From positions 868,001 to 932,000 of the forward strand of contig NZ_CP129235.1 of the NCBI RefSeq assembly GCF_030413635.1: 64,000 bases of DNA, given 5' to 3'. The position numbers and the translations under genes were made by a program. Numbering within the stretch: the first letter of the stretch is position 1; each line of letters opens with the position of its first letter. Below, piece by piece: positions 34,718-43,522 of the stretch. Origin of the DNA: Planococcus shenhongbingii (GTDB lineage: Bacteria > Bacillota > Bacilli > Bacillales_A > Planococcaceae). The notes under the pieces are model-generated. The model made no database searches, was not told where the DNA came from, and saw only the letters and a list, made by a program, of their open reading frames with translations.

Positions 34718-34758
34718 AAAAAGAACTGCCTTTTATAAAACAAAAGGGCAGTTCTTTT
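34718..34758. terminator. bidirectional terminator
   Basis: AAAGAACTGCC-TTTT pairs with AAAA-GGGCAGTTCTTT, between the convergent hypothetical gene and msrAB. Confidence 0.9.
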
Positions 34759-34776
34759 GGTTATTTCCAGCAGCTA

Positions 34777-35883
34777 TCACAGCATCTCTTTCAAATACCC
34801 GTAACCCTCAGCTTCCATCTCCGCTTCAGGTATGAACAAGATCGATGCACTATTGATGCAATAGCGCAGACCGCCTTTGTCTTTTGGCCCGTCGTTAAAG
34901 ACATGGCCAAGATGGCTGTCGCCGGAGCGGCTCCGGACTTCGATGCGTGTCATATTAAAGTTGGTATCTTTATGCTCGGTTACTACATCCGGCTCAATCG
35001 GCTGAGTGAAGCTTGGCCAGCCGCATTTGGAATCGTATTTATCCCGGGAAGAGAAAAGCGGTTCGCCCGTCGCTACGTCCACGTAAATACCTGGCTCGTA
35101 ATTATCCCAGTATTCATTGGAGTAGGCGAATTCGGTGTCATTTTCCTGTGTCACATTGTACTGGGCATCTGTCAGTTTGGCTTTCAGTTCCTCGTCGCTC
35201 GGTTTCGGGTAAAGTGCAGCATCGATCAATGCCGGCACTTTCTGATCTTCAAGCGAGTCAAATTCAACGTGGCAATAGCCGTTCGGATTTTTCTCAAGGT
35301 AATCCTGATGGTATTCTTCGGCAAGGTAATAATGTTCAAGCGGTTCGACTTCGGTTACAATCGGGTCGTCGTATTTAGGTGCTTCATTCGCCATCACTTT
35401 TTCAATGACGGAGCGGTCCGCTTCATCTTCGAAATAAACTCCAGTGCGGTATTGTTCACCGCGGTCATTGCCTTGCTGATTCAACAGCGTCGGGTCGATA
35501 ATCATAAAATAGTGGGACAGCAGCTTTTCAAGGTCTACACGTTCCGGGTCATAACGGACGTGGACCGTTTCCGCATGCCCAGTGTTTTTCCGTGTCACTT
35601 CTTCATAAGTCGGGTTTTCGGTGTTGCCGTTGGCATAGCCGGAAGTCACGTCATAAACGCCGAAAACACGCGCCATATAAGCTTCGACTCCCCAAAAACA
35701 GCCGCCGGCAAACCAAATATCCTTCAAATTATTGGTATCAAACGTTAACTCCTTATTCGGATTATCGGGAAATCGGGATTCGGACCCAGCCGCAGTTGTT
35801 TCACTTGCCGGATTGAAGTTTGGGACAGAACAGCCGGCTAACAGCAGCATCAATAGTAACATAAAGGCTTTTTTGAAGTTCAT
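34777..35883 (-). CDS. msrAB: methionine sulfoxide reductase MsrA-MsrB fusion lipoprotein
   Basis: 368-residue bifunctional enzyme reducing both S and R methionine sulfoxide in exported proteins. The signal peptide ends LLLAGC, with lipidated Cys18. The MsrA domain follows, with catalytic Cys62 in AGGCFWG. The MsrB domain has [18 protein letters not shown] and catalytic Cys in [10 protein letters not shown]; the zinc CxxC pairs of some MsrBs are absent. An upstream TlpA-like lipoprotein gene, 20 bp away, probably supplies electrons. The arrangement recalls Neisseria PilB and the pneumococcal MsrAB2-Etrx system. Confidence 0.92.
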   Translation of the reverse strand: MNFKKAFMLLLMLLLAGCSVPNFNPASETTAAGSESRFPDNPNKELTFDTNNLKDIWFAGGCFWGVEAYMARVFGVYDVTSGYANGNTENPTYEEVTRKNTGHAETVHVRYDPERVDLEKLLSHYFMIIDPTLLNQQGNDRGEQYRTGVYFEDEADRSVIEKVMANEAPKYDDPIVTEVEPLEHYYLAEEYHQDYLEKNPNGYCHVEFDSLEDQKVPALIDAALYPKPSDEELKAKLTDAQYNVTQENDTEFAYSNEYWDNYEPGIYVDVATGEPLFSSRDKYDSKCGWPSFTQPIEPDVVTEHKDTNFNMTRIEVRSRSGDSHLGHVFNDGPKDKGGLRYCINSASILFIPEAEMEAEGYGYLKEML

Positions 35884-35903
35884 CTCTTAATGGCCGCCTT
35901 TCA

Positions 35904-36434
35904 TTATTGGATGCTTTCAAAGCTCTCATAAATTTGCGCGTTGCTGAAATGCCCCGGTGAACTTTTTACCAGTACACCATCAGAACCGATATAGACGGAA
36001 GTCGGGTAGGCGAGTACACCATATTCTTCAAAAACAGCGCCACCTTCATCCAATAAAACTGTGATGTTCGAAGCATTCTCAACACCGCCAAACCATTTGG
36101 CGAAAGACTCGCTGTCTTTTTCAGCATTAGAACTCGGTGATACGATGGTTAACACTTCAAAGTCCGTGTCTTCACCTGCAAGTGTATTCAGTTCTTCCAT
36201 GCCGGCAAGGCAGATAGAACACCAAGAAGCCCAAAACTTCACATACACTTTTTTACCGGCATATTCGGTAAGGTCATGCTGGTTGCCTTCCAAATCGACT
36301 AAATCAAAAACGGGTGCTTGTTTGCCGGCATTCATAGGTTGTACAGTGGCCGTAGATGTGGCCTGATTGCTGGAGCAGCTGGCTAAGACAAAAGCAAGAA
36401 CAGCGGCGAAGAAAATTTTAATCGGTACATTCAT
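35904..36434 (-). CDS. TlpA/ResA-like thioredoxin-fold lipoprotein
   Basis: 176-residue extracytoplasmic thiol-disulfide protein. Lipobox LASC with Cys20, a short Ser/Thr linker, then a thioredoxin fold with active site WCSIC (Cys72, Cys75) and the cis-Pro loop AYPTS. It likely reduces the MsrAB lipoprotein encoded next in the operon. The ATG at 36434 is preferred, since the ATG at 36443 overlaps the AAAGGA Shine-Dalgarno. No ccdA-like membrane electron donor gene lies nearby. Confidence 0.87.
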   Translation of the reverse strand: MNVPIKIFFAAVLAFVLASCSSNQATSTATVQPMNAGKQAPVFDLVDLEGNQHDLTEYAGKKVYVKFWASWCSICLAGMEELNTLAGEDTDFEVLTIVSPSSNAEKDSESFAKWFGGVENASNITVLLDEGGAVFEEYGVLAYPTSVYIGSDGVLVKSSPGHFSNAQIYESFESIQ

Positions 36435-36604
36435 CTTGATCATCCTTTACTGGATATCTTTATGGACGTTCGGGGAGCAATTGCAGTATGGGAAATCAAT
36501 TACTTCTATTTACGCTTATCATATAGCGGATTGCCATTTAAATACATTGAACGCACTCGACAAACCTTTAAAGAAATCATCGGTTGTCCATATTTCGGAC
36601 ACGA

Positions 36605-36649
36605 AAATAAAACCGGCAGCCCCTGAACTGAGGCTGTCGGTTTTATTTG
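36605..36649. terminator. terminator of the SDR gene (bidirectional shape)
   Basis: AAATAAAACCGGCAGCC pairs with GGCTGTCGGTTTTATTT around a ten-base loop. It follows the minus-strand SDR gene by 22 bp. Confidence 0.88.
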
Positions 36650-36671
36650 TAAAAGTCTTTGTTTATAGGTG

Positions 36672-37571
36672 TCAACGTGAAAAATCGAATTCCATGCCCG
36701 TCAATTTTTCAGAAACTTCCCAAAGCCTTTTGGATACAGATGCATCCATTGCCACAGCGTGAGGCGTTTCCAAGGTTGGATAGCCTTTGCGGTAACCTTT
36801 GCCGTCAGGGCCGATGTATTCGCCTCCAGCCAAGGACGGGTTGGTGGCCGCATATACAGTCGCAAGTGCACCAATTTCCGGTGGCTGAAGATAGAAATTG
36901 GCAAGCCTTCTCAGGGGTTTTGGCGCGTCCCGTTTTCCGAGTTTAAAAATATTGGTAGCCGAAATGCCTGGATGGCAAGCAACGCTAATAGTCTGATGGC
37001 CATGCTGCTTCAGCTTTTTATCGAGCTCAAGTGCAAACATCAAGTTTGCCAGCTTGCTTTGGTTATAAAATTTCTTTGCCTTATAACTTTGTGAACCATC
37101 AAGATTGTTAAAATCAATGGCTCCGCGATTATGAGCTAAAGAGGCAATGGTCACAACGCGCGAACCGGCTGTTTTTGTAAGCAGCGGCAATAACAGGCCA
37201 GTCAATGCAAAATGGCCAAGATGGTTGCCGCCGAATTGCAGTTCAAAACCGTCTTTGGTTTTCGTATAGGGAGGCATCATGACGCCGGCATTATTGATCA
37301 ACAAATCGAGTGAATTGTTTTCACTCCGGAATCGTTCCGTAAAAAAACGTATATTGTTGAGATCTGTCAAATCGATCGGCATCAATTCGACTTGGGCTTC
37401 AGGATAGACACGGATAATTTCCTGCCGAGCAGCTTTGCCTTTTTCCATATTGCGGATAGCCATGACAATCCGGGCTCCTTGACCAGCAAGAACTTTTGCT
37501 GCTTCCAAACCAATTCCGCTATTAGCACCCGTAATGATTGCGGTTTTTCCTGTCAGTGATTTTGTTTCCAC
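36672..37571 (-). CDS. SDR family oxidoreductase (retinol dehydrogenase-like)
   Basis: 299-residue short-chain dehydrogenase of the larger, retinol-dehydrogenase-like subgroup. TGANSGIG is near residue 14, NNAGVMMPP mid-protein, and catalytic YNQSKLAN. The residues after the second strand (MAIRNMEKGKAA) suggest NADP. The C-terminal part contains the family's YIGPDGKGYRKGYP. Substrate unknown. The ATG at 37571 is accepted, although the Shine-Dalgarno (GGAGCTGATG) is only moderate. Monocistronic. Confidence 0.82.
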   Translation of the reverse strand: METKSLTGKTAIITGANSGIGLEAAKVLAGQGARIVMAIRNMEKGKAARQEIIRVYPEAQVELMPIDLTDLNNIRFFTERFRSENNSLDLLINNAGVMMPPYTKTKDGFELQFGGNHLGHFALTGLLLPLLTKTAGSRVVTIASLAHNRGAIDFNNLDGSQSYKAKKFYNQSKLANLMFALELDKKLKQHGHQTISVACHPGISATNIFKLGKRDAPKPLRRLANFYLQPPEIGALATVYAATNPSLAGGEYIGPDGKGYRKGYPTLETPHAVAMDASVSKRLWEVSEKLTGMEFDFSR

Positions 37572-37786
37572 AACATCAGCTCCTGTTTCTCAGTTTGGAT
37601 AATTAAATTTTAAAGTCCTTTTCAACTTATCACGAGAGGGGAATCCAAGCAATCAAGGCTGAATTAGAGATTTATTTATGAAGAGGAATGTTGTAAGATG
37701 AAGGTGTTAATAATTTGATTATTTAAATAACTATACATAGCCGCTCCTTAATTACAAATTGACTTTTGGGAAGGAAGGAGAACAGC

Positions 37787-38287
37787 ATGACGAATAAGAT
37801 TCAAAAAATCATTGCTAATTTTTGGTTTGATGGACAAGCGGAAGAAGCAGCAAATTACTATGTTTCCATCTTTAAAAATTCGAGCATCGGGCGCATCACG
37901 CATTATGTGAAAGAAGGGCAGGAAATTCACGGCAAGCCGGTAGGTTCAGTCATGACGGTGGAATTCCAAATTGAAGGCCAGGAGTTCTTGGCCTTGAATG
38001 GAGGTCCAGAATTTAAGTTTTCAGAAGCCATCTCATTTATCATCAATTGCGAATCTCAAGAAGAAATCGATTATTACTGGGATAAATTGACCGAAGGTGG
38101 CGATGAAAAGGCACAAATCTGCGGCTGGCTGAAAGACAAGTTTGGCGTTTCCTGGCAAGTTGCGCCGATTGCTTTAAACGAAATGCTGATGGATTCCGAT
38201 ACCGAAAAAGTGGAGCGAGTAATGAAGTCATTCATGCAAATGAAGAAGATCGATCTTACGGAGCTGCAAAAAGTGTACGAAAGCTAA
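37787..38287 (+). CDS. VOC superfamily protein (PhnB/3-demethylubiquinone-like)
   Basis: 166-residue protein of the PhnB-like glyoxalase/VOC group, often annotated as 3-demethylubiquinone-9 3-methyltransferase-like. KIIANFWFDGQAEEAANYYV opens the first module. WLKDKFGVSWQVAP closes it and is the family signature. Such proteins form dimers; enzymatic role unknown. The ATG at 37787 follows AAGGAGA. The TTG at 37766 is inside the Shine-Dalgarno region. A second VOC gene with the same ending occurs at 46998-47432. Confidence 0.82.
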   Translation: MTNKIQKIIANFWFDGQAEEAANYYVSIFKNSSIGRITHYVKEGQEIHGKPVGSVMTVEFQIEGQEFLALNGGPEFKFSEAISFIINCESQEEIDYYWDKLTEGGDEKAQICGWLKDKFGVSWQVAPIALNEMLMDSDTEKVERVMKSFMQMKKIDLTELQKVYES

Positions 38288-38364
38288 AAAAGTTTTTGGA
38301 GTGGCTTGCTTGCATTAAAAAAGTGGCGAACTATCGAGGCACTTTCAACAGAGTGTTTTTAGCA

Positions 38365-38401
38365 CAAAAAAATCAAGCTCCTTTAGAAAAAGGAGCTTGA
38401 T
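38365..38401 (-). terminator. terminator of the His-rich protein gene
   Basis: On the minus strand ATCAAGCTCCTTT pairs with AAAGGAGCTTGAT around TTCT, followed by TTTTTT. Confidence 0.88.
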
Positions 38402-38422
38402 CCGGCATTCTTATTGATTGAA

Positions 38423-38764
38423 TCAGTCGCAATCGTCATCATGTTTATGATGCTTTTTGTAATGTTTGCCGTGTTTGTGTTTTTTATGATGTTTATGGTG
38501 TTTGCCGTGTTTGTGATGTTTGTGATGTTTATGGTATTTATGGTGTTTGCGATCGTATTTGTCATCTCTGTCGTAATCATCACGGTCTTTATACTTTTTA
38601 TGATGGTCTCTGTCATAGTCTTTGTCATCATCGTAATCTTTGTACTTATGATGGTAACCATCTCTGTCGTGTCCGTCGTGATCATCGCCACCTGCGAATG
38701 CTGCAGTTGAGGAGAATCCGAAGACTAAAAAGAATGCCATTAAAATCGTAAGGTATTTTTTCAT
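38423..38764 (-). CDS. secreted His/Lys/Asp-rich low-complexity protein
   Basis: 113-residue exported protein. The signal peptide KKYLTILMAFFLVFGFSSTA ends near AAFA. The mature part first alternates Asp with Lys, Arg and Tyr (DYDDDKDYDRD), then becomes a run of HKHHKHHKHGKHH-type repeats, ending DDDCD with a single Cys. The mature chain has roughly two dozen His in ~90 residues, suggesting metal, heme or polyanion binding. No family recognised. The ATG at 38764 follows ATGGAGAG; the ATG at 38779 is too close to it. Its signal peptide resembles that of the next secreted protein. Confidence 0.72.
   Translation of the reverse strand: MKKYLTILMAFFLVFGFSSTAAFAGGDDHDGHDRDGYHHKYKDYDDDKDYDRDHHKKYKDRDDYDRDDKYDRKHHKYHKHHKHHKHGKHHKHHKKHKHGKHYKKHHKHDDDCD
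38441..38560. repeat. short in-gene repeats coding His-Lys-rich tract
   Basis: Variants of TTTATGATGTTTATGGTG (plus-strand reading) recur with 9-12 bp spacing inside the secreted protein gene, coding HKHHKHHKH-type runs. Such tracts are prone to length variation. Confidence 0.6.
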
Positions 38765-39099
38765 GTTTTGTCTCTCCATTTCATAATTAGATTTTGTTTA
38801 TCCTCTGGACATAAGTGTCATGGAGTTATAAACTTGCCTATTTATATACTTTTAGAGAGTATAACCTCCTTCTCAGGTGTATGTATTTCGGTTTCAAGAA
38901 ATTTCTAAAAATGTTTATTTAATAGAAATTTCTTGTCCTTGAAGTTATTGTACAACATATATCAAAAATTTACTACAATTTTTCGAAAAATTTTAAAAAT
39001 TTATTTAATTTAATTTAATTTGCTCGGAAAACTGCAGTATTTCAAGGGATTTTGTATATAGAAACTTGTTCTGTTTAATAAAAATTCTTGTTTTTAGAC

Positions 39100-39380
39100 C
39101 CTATCGGTCTGGCTCTTGGAAAAATGGTAAAAGTGTTGCGTTTGAAAATCTGTTAGGGCATTTGGACAACATCCTTGATGAAGTAAAGCTTTTAACCGAT
39201 GAATTTTATGACTTAGCCCGGCAGTGCAATACTCCAACGCCTTCGATAGATCAACTTGCCGAGTACACGTATGGCTTCAAAGAATTGATGGCTTTCGGAC
39301 AAAAGAACATTCCTCTTTGCTGGAATGCCATATACGGCATTGCCATCATCGGTCTGCCATGCAGAAAAAACATCCAGAAA
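39100..39380 (+). pseudogene. degraded gene fragment, possibly ketopantoate-reductase-like C terminus
   Basis: An open segment without a good start or Shine-Dalgarno reads like a protein: LLGHLDNILDEVKLLTDEFY, then DLARQCNTPTPSIDQLAEYT. This is reminiscent of the C-terminal helical domain of ketopantoate reductase family proteins. Upstream sequence (38800-39090) is A+T-rich non-coding, and the downstream part loses protein character. It is read as a 5'-truncated relic left between the two secreted protein genes. Assignment is tentative. Confidence 0.4.
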
Positions 39381-39415
39381 TTAAAAACAGGCCCCCTCTT
39401 AAGCAGGAGCCTGTT
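39381..39415 (-). terminator. terminator of the Lys/Thr-rich protein gene
   Basis: On the minus strand AACAGGCTCC pairs with GGGGGCCTGTT (one bulge), followed by TTTAATTT, just after the stop codon. Confidence 0.75.
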
Positions 39416-39423
39416 GCTGTAAA

Positions 39424-40083
39424 TTAGTTACGGTTTTTGCCTTTATCTTTGTCTTTTCCATGATCTTTGTCTTTTTTCTCCCATTTGCCGTGAGTTGTTT
39501 CTACATCCACGACTTTTTTATCATAATGAGTTTTTTCGTTCTTTTTGAATGTTTCTTTTTCTTTCGTCACTTCTTTTGTAGTTTTACCGTATTCTTTATC
39601 TACGAACGTTTCGGTATTCTTGCTGATGATTTTGCCATTGCTTCCCGGTTTGCCTCTATGTTTAATAGTAGTTACAGTTGTTTTTGTGATTTTAACCGGT
39701 GTAGTGAATTTTTTAATGGTGTGAATTGCTGTCACTTCATCCCAAGTGGTTGTTTTGGTAATTTTATAAGTGGTTTTAACGTACACGTCTCTATACCAAT
39801 CGTGTTTTGGATGTTTTTCTCTTTTCTTTTCAACTTTAGTTTCATAATAAGTGTCTGTTTTGGATTTTTTCTCAGTTTTGTATTTAGTGTCTTTTTCCAC
39901 TTTGACGATCTTGTCATAGCTTACTTCTTTTGTCGTTTTTACAATAGTCGTGACGCCTTTATGGAAAGTCACTTTTTCAGTTGTATTGCTGTCTCCTTTA
40001 TCATCATTACTGCCAGCAAATGTCATGGAGGTAAAACCGAATACCAAAATGAAAGTCAGTAAAAGCATTGCAAACTTTTTCAT
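39424..40083 (-). CDS. secreted Lys/Thr-rich low-complexity protein
   Basis: 219-residue exported protein. Signal peptide KKFAMLLLTFILVFGFTSMT, cleavage near TFA, closely similar to that of the His-rich neighbour. The mature region is strongly basic and Thr/Lys/Val-rich, with alternating patterns (TTIVKTTKEVSYDKIV, KTTVTTIKHRGKP) that look beta-prone. The tail is DKDHGKDKDKGKNRN. No cysteine. Family not recognised; cell-wall or matrix association is a guess. The ATG at 40083 follows AGGGAGAA. The frame extends to 40143 without a better site. Confidence 0.72.
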   Translation of the reverse strand: MKKFAMLLLTFILVFGFTSMTFAGSNDDKGDSNTTEKVTFHKGVTTIVKTTKEVSYDKIVKVEKDTKYKTEKKSKTDTYYETKVEKKREKHPKHDWYRDVYVKTTYKITKTTTWDEVTAIHTIKKFTTPVKITKTTVTTIKHRGKPGSNGKIISKNTETFVDKEYGKTTKEVTKEKETFKKNEKTHYDKKVVDVETTHGKWEKKDKDHGKDKDKGKNRN

Positions 40084-40522
40084 GTCATATTCTCCCTTAT
40101 TTAAAATTTGATTTTCTGTTAGTCTCCTCATAAAGTGACGCAAGAGATTAAAATAAACATCAGCATTTTAAGGTATTTTTTGAGAGAAATTTGACCCCCT
40201 TTTTAAGTGGCTTGCAACAGTAATGGATTCGCTTGCACGATAATTATACTATAAAGGTCAAAAAATTCATATAATTTAGAGTAAGTAATTTTAATTTATT
40301 TACTTATATCAAGGAGGTACTTAATAGGCTAAATGTTATGCTTTTCAGGGATTTTTGGAAGGAGCTTAGATAAATAGAAGTGGCTTGAACAAGTCTAGAA
40401 GAAACCCTTTTCTTGCATTCATTAATGAATATTATAGAGTTTCCAGAATGCTTTCATAATTTTTAATGTAGAATGGACAGTAAGAGAAAAATTACCTCAA
40501 TCCAGAAAGGAGCACATACATA
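40084..40522. other. intergenic region upstream of the aminotransferase
   Basis: 440 bp without a supported gene. A perfect 14-bp palindrome ATTCATTAATGAAT (40417-40430) lies about 90 bp before the aminotransferase start and could be an operator. Confidence 0.45.
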
Positions 40523-41728
40523 ATGAAGCAAAAATTCCCTTTTTCTAAAGACATAGATTTGGCATTTAAAAATGATCCGCCAGGACTGTGGATGTCGGCC
40601 GTTCCAAAAGGATGCATCCGCTTGAATTCTGGTTATCCTGAACCGGCACTAGTTCCATCAAAAGGAATAAAAGAGGCGGTTGGCCGGCTGCTTGATGAAG
40701 AGCAGGACTTGCCGCTCCATTATATCGGCAGCCCGAGAATCCCGGCGCTTAAGAAATTTATCCAGCAGCGGATGCTAAAACGTGAAGCCGAAATTTCAGA
40801 AGAAGAACTTTTGGTCACTTCCGGAGCTTGTCAGGCGATTGACTTAATCTCACGCATTCTGCTGGATGGCGAAGCAGTTGTGGCAATCGAGTCGCCGACC
40901 TATATGGAAGCGTTGGAAGTGTTCCGGAATTATACGGAACATTTCATGAGTGTGCCAACTGACGCAAACGGACTCGACACCGGCCGCTTTGAACAAATGC
41001 TGGCTGATAGAAAAGAGCAGGGACGAACTTTGCCGCGCGTACTTTATACAATCCCCACTTTCCAAAATCCTACGGGGACAACGATGACGCCAGAACGAAG
41101 AGAACATGTACTGAAGTTGGCGGAACAATATGATTTTCTTATTTTAGAAGATGATGCGTACGGTGAATTGGGATTCGAAGAAAAGCCGCGTTTGCTAAAA
41201 GCGATGGATGCAAATAACCGTGTGCTGTATGTGGGTTCATTGTCCAAAGTTGTGGCGCCAGGCATGCGCATCGGCTGGGTAGCAGGAGCAGAAAAATTGG
41301 TTACGGCAATGAAGTGGTTCAAAAAGGATTTGGATCATCCGTTTGCACAGGCTACTATGGCTTCCTATATAGAAGGAATTGATTTTGACGGCCACATTAA
41401 AGAGTTGACGGACGCCTATCGAAGAAAAAGCAGCACGATGATTGCAGCATTGAAAAAATTTCTGCCGCCAACGGTTTCCTGGTATGCACCGGAAGGAGGG
41501 TATTTTGTCTGGGTCAATGTTCCAGGAGCCGATACAGCCAAAATGCTGCCTCAAGCTTATGCGGCCGGTGTGGCTTATGTGCCGGGCAGATACTTTTTCT
41601 TGAACCAAGAGGAAGGCACCGAATTTCTCCGTCTGTCGTTCAGCTATGCGAATGAACAGCAAATAGTGAAAGGAATCGAGTTGCTGGGACAGGTTATTGC
41701 GGCGAACGTTGAGCAAAAGGTTGAGTAG
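40523..41728 (+). CDS. PLP-dependent aminotransferase (class I/II, MocR-related fold)
   Basis: 401-residue fold-type I aminotransferase resembling 2-aminoadipate/LysN-type enzymes and the catalytic domain of MocR regulators, but without a helix-turn-helix. Signature features: YPEPALVPS near the N terminus, VTSGACQAIDLI, TIPTFQNPTGTTM, and PLP-binding Lys242 in GSLSKVVAPGMRIGW. Amino donor unknown; aromatic, branched or adipate-type substrates are possible. The ATG at 40523 follows AGAAAGGAG. Single gene, convergent with the BsuPI lipoprotein gene. Confidence 0.87.
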   Translation: MKQKFPFSKDIDLAFKNDPPGLWMSAVPKGCIRLNSGYPEPALVPSKGIKEAVGRLLDEEQDLPLHYIGSPRIPALKKFIQQRMLKREAEISEEELLVTSGACQAIDLISRILLDGEAVVAIESPTYMEALEVFRNYTEHFMSVPTDANGLDTGRFEQMLADRKEQGRTLPRVLYTIPTFQNPTGTTMTPERREHVLKLAEQYDFLILEDDAYGELGFEEKPRLLKAMDANNRVLYVGSLSKVVAPGMRIGWVAGAEKLVTAMKWFKKDLDHPFAQATMASYIEGIDFDGHIKELTDAYRRKSSTMIAALKKFLPPTVSWYAPEGGYFVWVNVPGADTAKMLPQAYAAGVAYVPGRYFFLNQEEGTEFLRLSFSYANEQQIVKGIELLGQVIAANVEQKVE

Positions 41729-41770
41729 AATGCAAAAGGAGCGGTCAGCTTAGGCTGCTCCTTTTGCATT
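41729..41770. terminator. bidirectional hairpin between convergent genes
   Basis: AATGCAAAAGGAGC pairs perfectly with GCTCCTTTTGCATT around a 14-base loop. There is no long T run. Confidence 0.7.
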
Positions 41771-41775
41771 ACTCT

Positions 41776-42255
41776 TCATTCCACTATATATTCAGTTTCA
41801 GTGCGAAATGCCGGCCCTTGCTCCGGCGTCAGCCAAACTTCAAGTGTATAGGTGCCAGGCTCAAGATCAAGTGGGGGCACTTCGAGTGGATAACTCAATT
41901 CTTCGGCTTGTTTAATTGTTTCTTCACCCAGAGCCTGTGCATACATGCTGACAGAAGACTGCAGGAAAACCTGATCGCCCGATTCATCCAACAATGCAAA
42001 ATCATAGCGCTGGCTGCTGGTAAAATCAAAAGTCAGGGGCTTTTCTGTTTGGTTTTTTACGGTATACAGATAGGTTTGATCATCCAACTGCTTAATTGCA
42101 GGTTCCGGTGCGCCAGCTGCAATCCCGCCGGAAGTGCCTTCGTTTGTTGTTGGTTTTTCAGGCGGATTTTCCGCCGAGTTTTCGTTAGCGCCGCACGCTG
42201 CCAGCAGCAACAGGGATGAAAGCAGCAGCATTAACAGCCATATTCGTTTTTGCAT
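41776..42255 (-). CDS. BsuPI-domain lipoprotein
   Basis: 159-residue lipoprotein. The lipobox LAAC places lipidated Cys21, followed by a Pro/Glu/Asn/Gly-rich linker. The C-terminal ~100 residues form a BsuPI-like domain (PF12690), related to an intracellular proteinase inhibitor of B. subtilis: YTVKNQTEKPLTFDFTSSQR then YDFALLDESGDQVFLQSSVS. Here it is exported, so it may act at the cell surface. Inhibitory activity is not established for such lipoproteins. Monocistronic. Confidence 0.82.
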   Translation of the reverse strand: MQKRIWLLMLLLSSLLLLAACGANENSAENPPEKPTTNEGTSGGIAAGAPEPAIKQLDDQTYLYTVKNQTEKPLTFDFTSSQRYDFALLDESGDQVFLQSSVSMYAQALGEETIKQAEELSYPLEVPPLDLEPGTYTLEVWLTPEQGPAFRTETEYIVE

Positions 42256-42365
42256 ACTTGTTCCTCCTTAAGATTAGATGTTTGGCGTAATGTTTCATAT
42301 ATTGCTAAAAAAATAGGAATCCAATTTATTATAAGACCGTTATTGGGACAGAAAAGTTACACCAT

Positions 42366-42413
42366 AAAAAGGCGTCTCCAGCAACCTTGCAAAAGGTCAC
42401 CGGAGACGCCTTT
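42366..42413 (-). terminator. terminator of the aldolase gene
   Basis: On the minus strand AAAGGCGTCTCC pairs with GGAGACGCC, with an inner ACCTT/AAGGT stem, followed by TTTTT. Confidence 0.92.
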
Positions 42414-42426
42414 ATTGATCATCAGC

Positions 42427-43314
42427 TCACGTAATGGACGCTTCGTAAATCGTCTGAATCGAATCAGCGATCGCTTTGTTGAACTCGTCGTCACTTTGAT
42501 CCGCGCTGACTCCTTCGGATAACCCGCGTGAGAAGCTGGCAATCAGCCCATTATTCGCTGCCAGTTTTTCATTGGCTTCCTGCCGTGTATAGCCGCCGGA
42601 AAGGGCCACTACCCGTACTACGCGTGGATGCTCAATCAATTCCTTATAGAAGTTATCAACCGTTGGAATCGTCAGTTTCAGCATCACCGGCTGATCTTCG
42701 CTTAAGCCGGCCAAATGATTCAGGATTTCTTCTCTTAACAAAGCTTCGATTTTTTCTTTCTCAGCACTATGGATATCGACTTCCGGCTCGATGATGGGAA
42801 CCAGTCCAGCCGCGATGATTTGCTTGGCGACTTCAAACTGCTGGACCACGACGCGTCTGATGCCTTCGGCGTTCGGTTCTTTAATGACTGAACGCATCTT
42901 CGTACCGAAAACATTCCGTTCATTGGCTCTTGTTAATAGTTCATCTAAATTAGGGATTGGTTTCATCAATTGGACGCCGTCTTTTTCATCAGCCAATCCT
43001 TTATCGACTTTCAGGAAAGGGACCACGCCTTTTTCTTCCCATAGATAATCAGGTGTATACTTGCCTTCAACTTCGCGGTCCATTGTTTGCTCGAAAAGAA
43101 TAGCTCCGAGAATCGAATCTGAATTGAATGCAGGGGCGGTCATGACGCGCGTCCGCATTTCGTGGATCAAATCGTACATTTCCTCTTCGTTGGAATAGGC
43201 ATCTTCTGAAATGCCATACAGTTTCAACGCCTTTGGTGTACTGCCGCCGCTTTGGTCAAGCGCTGCAATAAACCCTTTACCGTTTTTCACCAGATCAAAT
43301 TGCTCTTTGTTCAT
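42427..43314 (-). CDS. fda: class I fructose-bisphosphate aldolase
   Basis: 295-residue Schiff-base aldolase that cleaves fructose 1,6-bisphosphate to dihydroxyacetone phosphate and glyceraldehyde 3-phosphate. It begins [20 protein letters not shown]. Lys213 in [12 protein letters not shown] is the expected Schiff-base residue. The phosphate-binding [12 protein letters not shown] follows. Length and motifs match the staphylococcal FdaB-like class. The ATG at 43314 has an AAGGAGC sequence upstream. Single gene, divergent from ilvA. Confidence 0.92.
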   Translation of the reverse strand: MNKEQFDLVKNGKGFIAALDQSGGSTPKALKLYGISEDAYSNEEEMYDLIHEMRTRVMTAPAFNSDSILGAILFEQTMDREVEGKYTPDYLWEEKGVVPFLKVDKGLADEKDGVQLMKPIPNLDELLTRANERNVFGTKMRSVIKEPNAEGIRRVVVQQFEVAKQIIAAGLVPIIEPEVDIHSAEKEKIEALLREEILNHLAGLSEDQPVMLKLTIPTVDNFYKELIEHPRVVRVVALSGGYTRQEANEKLAANNGLIASFSRGLSEGVSADQSDDEFNKAIADSIQTIYEASIT

Positions 43315-43430
43315 CTTCCCAGCTCCTTAACAAATTTTTTACACCTTTACTTATACCCTTTTATCAGCGTATAAATCATCAGCCCGTGCCAGGCTAGCTT
43401 TCCTATTCAAAGTATCTCATACTATTCTGA

Positions 43431-43445
43431 AAAGTAGTCAAATAA
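43431..43445 (+). promoter_or_regulatory. candidate CodY box upstream of ilvA
   Basis: ACTATTCTGAAAAGT matches the CodY consensus AATTTTCWGAAAATT at 12 of 15 positions, 78 bp before the ilvA start. CodY control of branched-chain amino acid genes is known in Bacillales. Confidence 0.4.
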
Positions 43446-43522
43446 TTGTCGAAATTTTTTATCAACAACCCGCTTCTTTGTGTTAGAGTAATGAAATAAC
43501 TAAAATCAAAAGGGTGATACAG

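Noticed and set aside
34903..35748. 281-codon plus-strand frame
   Set aside because: Antisense to the clear MsrAB fusion gene; no recognisable protein features.
38441..38560. Short spaced repeats resembling a CRISPR array
   Set aside because: Repeat spacing is 9-12 bp, in frame within a coding gene; no repeat-spacer pattern and no cas genes.
38414..38710. 98-codon plus-strand frame coding a Met/Val/Phe/Ile-only hydrophobic protein
   Set aside because: Exact mirror of the His/Lys-rich secreted gene on the other strand. The bias comes from complementing CAY/AAR codons, and it lacks a Shine-Dalgarno.
39460..40062. 200-codon plus-strand Phe/Ser-rich frame
   Set aside because: Antisense shadow of the Lys/Thr-rich secreted protein gene, which has signal peptide, Shine-Dalgarno and terminator.
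43315..43522. Possible T-box leader before ilvA
   Set aside because: The gap is about 200 bp and lacks the conserved T-box sequence and stem I features.
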